Of a DNA stretch of 64,000 nucleotides, positions 62,278-64,000 are shown in pieces. Origin of the DNA: an uncultured Bacteroidota bacterium. Its GTDB lineage: Bacteria > Bacteroidota > Bacteroidia > Flavobacteriales > Flavobacteriaceae. Position 1 is the first letter of the stretch. Every line of letters starts with the position of its first letter. The translations under genes were made by a program, and so were the position numbers. The stretch is from positions 38,376 to 102,375 of the forward strand of contig CACIXU010000006.1 of NCBI GenBank assembly GCA_902590705.1. The letters run 5' to 3'. Under the pieces are notes generated by a model, which saw only the letters and a list, made by a program, of their open reading frames with translations, ran no database searches and was not told the origin of the DNA.

Positions 62278-63618
62278 TTATGTATCTTCTGCTCTGTGCA
62301 TAAGTCGATTTATTGGCTTTAAAATGGCTATAATCAATATGGCAAAAAATGTACAGAAAATAAAAATTCCAGTAAAAGTTACTTTCTCTCCTACTGCCTC
62401 AGCATTAACTCCAATTCTAGCTGCTAACATGTTTCCCATTCCTGATGCGGCAAAAAACAAGCCCATCATTAAGGCAGCATATTTATCTGGTGCTAATTTT
62501 GTGATAAGGGAAAGCGAAACCGGAGAAGCACATAACTCACCAATAGTATGAAATAGGTAGGCTAAAACTAGCCAATGCATCGATGAATATCCGAATAATT
62601 GATGTTCTGATGCAGCAAAACGCATGAATAAAAAGCCAAAACCCATTATTAGTATACCTACTGCAATTTTAAAAATTGAAGAGGCTGGATTGCCTTTAAT
62701 TTTTAATTTCATCCATATACGTCCAATAATTACTGCAAGGGTAACGATAAAAAAGGCATTTAGGGATTGAAACCAGGAAGCAGGAACCTCCCAGCCCATA
62801 AGAAAACGATTAGTTTTCTGTTTGGCATATAAATTCATTAATCCGCCAGCCTGTTCAAATGCACCCCAAAAAACAATTATCATTAAAAAACTGATCATAA
62901 GCACCTTGATCCTGTCTTTTTCAATTTGAGTGAGTTTTTGTTTTTTTAGTTCCTTTTTTTGATCAAAAGAAAACTTTTTTATATTTCCTACTTTATCTAA
63001 ATAAGGCTGACCAAAATAGTAGATGAATTGACCAATTATCATCCCGACTGCAGCTAATCCAAAACCATAATGCCAGTTATATGTTTCCCCAACCCAGCCG
63101 CATAAAAGTGGTGCAAAAAAAGCACCAAGATTAATCCCCATATAAAAGATATAAAAACCCAAATCTCTTCTTTTGTCACCTTTAGAATACAACCCTCCGA
63201 CCATTGAAGAAATATTTGGTTTTAATCCTCCAACACCCAAGATTATAAAAGCACAACCTGCGTAGAAGCTAGTCTCACTATCAAAAGCTAAAATTCCATG
63301 GCCCAAGCAAAGCAATAATCCTCCAAGCATTACGGTCTTTTTTTGACCTAAAAAATTATCCGCAATCCAGCCCCCAGGAATACATGCAAGATAAACTAGC
63401 ATTGTATACCATCCATAAAGCCAGAGAGCTTCCTCATTTGTCCAACCAAAACCTTTATTTTGACTGGTAGTTTCTGCAACTAAAAAGATAGTAAACAATG
63501 CACGCATTCCATAATAAGAAAAACGTTCCCATAGTTCTGTAAAAAATAAAACAAATAAACCAACAGGATGACCAAATAGAGTTTTTTCAGAGTCTGATAT
63601 AAAGTGTACTTTTGTCAT
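62278..63618 (-). CDS. POT family proton-coupled peptide transporter
   Basis: An inner-membrane MFS protein of 446 residues with about twelve membrane helices that imports di- or tripeptides with protons. It has both family signatures: FFTELWERFSYYGMRALF near the N-terminus (including the ExxER-like proton site) and the second motif FYIFYMGINLGAFFAPLLCG. The C-terminal half has GELCASPVSLSLI, also conserved. Promoter-proximal gene of a leftward pair with the thioredoxin gene; a -7 box lies 17 bases upstream. Confidence 0.93.
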   Translation of the reverse strand: MTKVHFISDSEKTLFGHPVGLFVLFFTELWERFSYYGMRALFTIFLVAETTSQNKGFGWTNEEALWLYGWYTMLVYLACIPGGWIADNFLGQKKTVMLGGLLLCLGHGILAFDSETSFYAGCAFIILGVGGLKPNISSMVGGLYSKGDKRRDLGFYIFYMGINLGAFFAPLLCGWVGETYNWHYGFGLAAVGMIIGQFIYYFGQPYLDKVGNIKKFSFDQKKELKKQKLTQIEKDRIKVLMISFLMIIVFWGAFEQAGGLMNLYAKQKTNRFLMGWEVPASWFQSLNAFFIVTLAVIIGRIWMKLKIKGNPASSIFKIAVGILIMGFGFLFMRFAASEHQLFGYSSMHWLVLAYLFHTIGELCASPVSLSLITKLAPDKYAALMMGLFFAASGMGNMLAARIGVNAEAVGEKVTFTGIFIFCTFFAILIIAILKPINRLMHRAEDT

Positions 63619-63634
63619 ATATTTGGTATTCTTT

Positions 63635-63642
63635 CAAATATA
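63635..63642 (-). promoter_or_regulatory. Candidate -7 box for the POT transporter
   Basis: The minus strand reads TATATTTG, an exact TAnnTTTG match, 17 bases before the ATG at 63618. The -33 element is weak (TTTTAC about 20 bases upstream). The rest of the 132-base divergent gap has no exact plus-strand match for the HMG-CoA reductase gene. Confidence 0.4.
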
Positions 63643-63750
63643 AAGTTAGTCTTTTTAGTAGTAAAACTTTTTTTCATTTTTATGGATTCCAAAAGGTAAT
63701 AGGTAAATTTTGAAATAACGTATATTTACAAATCTCAGATATGTCTCTAA

Positions 63751-64000
63751 ATGTCAAAAAAAGTAGAAGGTTTTTCCAAGTTCTCCAAAGCCAAAAAAAT
63801 AGAATGGGTAACCAACTTGCATTTTGATAATCCAGAAAATGCAAAAAAATTAATTAGTGGATATAATCATTCTAACTCGAAAGTACAAAAGCTTCACGAC
63901 GAATTTGTAGAAAATTCATTAACAAATTTTTTCTTACCACTTGGAGTCGCTCCAAATTTTTTGATCAATGGAACTACTTATACTATTCCCATGGCTATTG
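63751..64000 (+). CDS. mvaA: HMG-CoA reductase, class II, N-terminal part
   Basis: The gene runs off the right edge; 83 codons are visible. The sequence starts MSKKVEGFSKFSKAKKIEWV and continues to FVENSLTNFFLPLGVAPNFLINGTTYTIPMAI, which is the typical beginning of class II (degradative-type) hydroxymethylglutaryl-CoA reductase; the catalytic parts are outside the window. In flavobacteria this enzyme serves the mevalonate route to isoprenoids. An upstream ATG at 63741 is in another frame and soon meets a stop. Confidence 0.85.
   Translation, partial: MSKKVEGFSKFSKAKKIEWVTNLHFDNPENAKKLISGYNHSNSKVQKLHDEFVENSLTNFFLPLGVAPNFLINGTTYTIPMAI

Overview
The window is AT-rich, gene-dense chromosomal DNA from a marine member of the Bacteroidota, most likely a flavobacterium. 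This rests on the gliding/type IX secretion genes gldK-gldL-gldM-gldN, a giant surface protein with a type B sorting domain and its PorP/SprF partner, three sulfatases, Bacteroidota-type -7 boxes (TAnnTTTG) upstream of several operons, and flavobacterial neighbourhoods such as miaB / sigma-54 regulator / lptE / secG / groESL. About 48 genes are supported. Genes are tightly packed: no stretch longer than about 210 bases lacks a gene, and I saw no tRNA, rRNA, CRISPR array, insertion sequence or phage gene.

Layout. (1) 1-12211: L-rhamnose and sulfated-glycan region. It has the end of one sulfatase, L-rhamnose mutarotase, a second sulfatase, a GH78 alpha-L-rhamnosidase, rhamnulokinase, RhaI-type isomerase, a fused rhamnulose-phosphate aldolase/lactaldehyde dehydrogenase, an NCS1-like permease and an FMN-dependent lactate-type dehydrogenase. 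Together these can take rhamnose from a sulfated, rhamnose-containing polymer (ulvan is the obvious marine candidate; this is inference) to dihydroxyacetone phosphate and pyruvate. (2) 12351-16455: thioredoxin reductase, a small zinc-ribbon protein, an ABC-F ATPase and a FAD oxidoreductase. (3) 16519-24821: topA, a degenerate arginase-fold protein and gldKLMN, the type IX secretion motor and ring, ending in a strong terminator. (4) 25032-38633: an MBL-rhodanese protein, an iduronate-2-sulfatase-like enzyme, a 3241-residue modular secreted protein and its PorP/SprF partner.

(5) 38732-45139: miaB, a sigma-54 activator, lptE, an unknown TPR-like gene, secG and groES-groEL, closed by a bidirectional terminator. 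(6) 45205-48965: a four-gene, leftward, cysteine-rich heavy-metal (probably copper) module with two HMA domains, a MauE/DoxX membrane protein and a TonB-dependent receptor. (7) 49120-56131: purH, then the cell-elongation cluster mreB-mreC-mreD-mrdA-rodA, whose last three junctions each overlap by exactly 8 bases. (8) 56135-64000: an orphan OppC-like permease and a C-terminal processing protease (leftward), surE, a small membrane protein and lpxB (rightward), a periplasmic thioredoxin and a POT peptide transporter (leftward), and the start of a class II HMG-CoA reductase running off the end.

The most unusual observations are a discoidin (F5/8C) domain inserted inside an Ig-like domain of the giant protein, an arginase-fold protein with two of six metal ligands replaced that is coupled to topA and lies next to gldK, the NCS1 permease / FMN dehydrogenase pair in the rhamnose locus, the metal module, and the repeated ATGANTAR gene overlaps.
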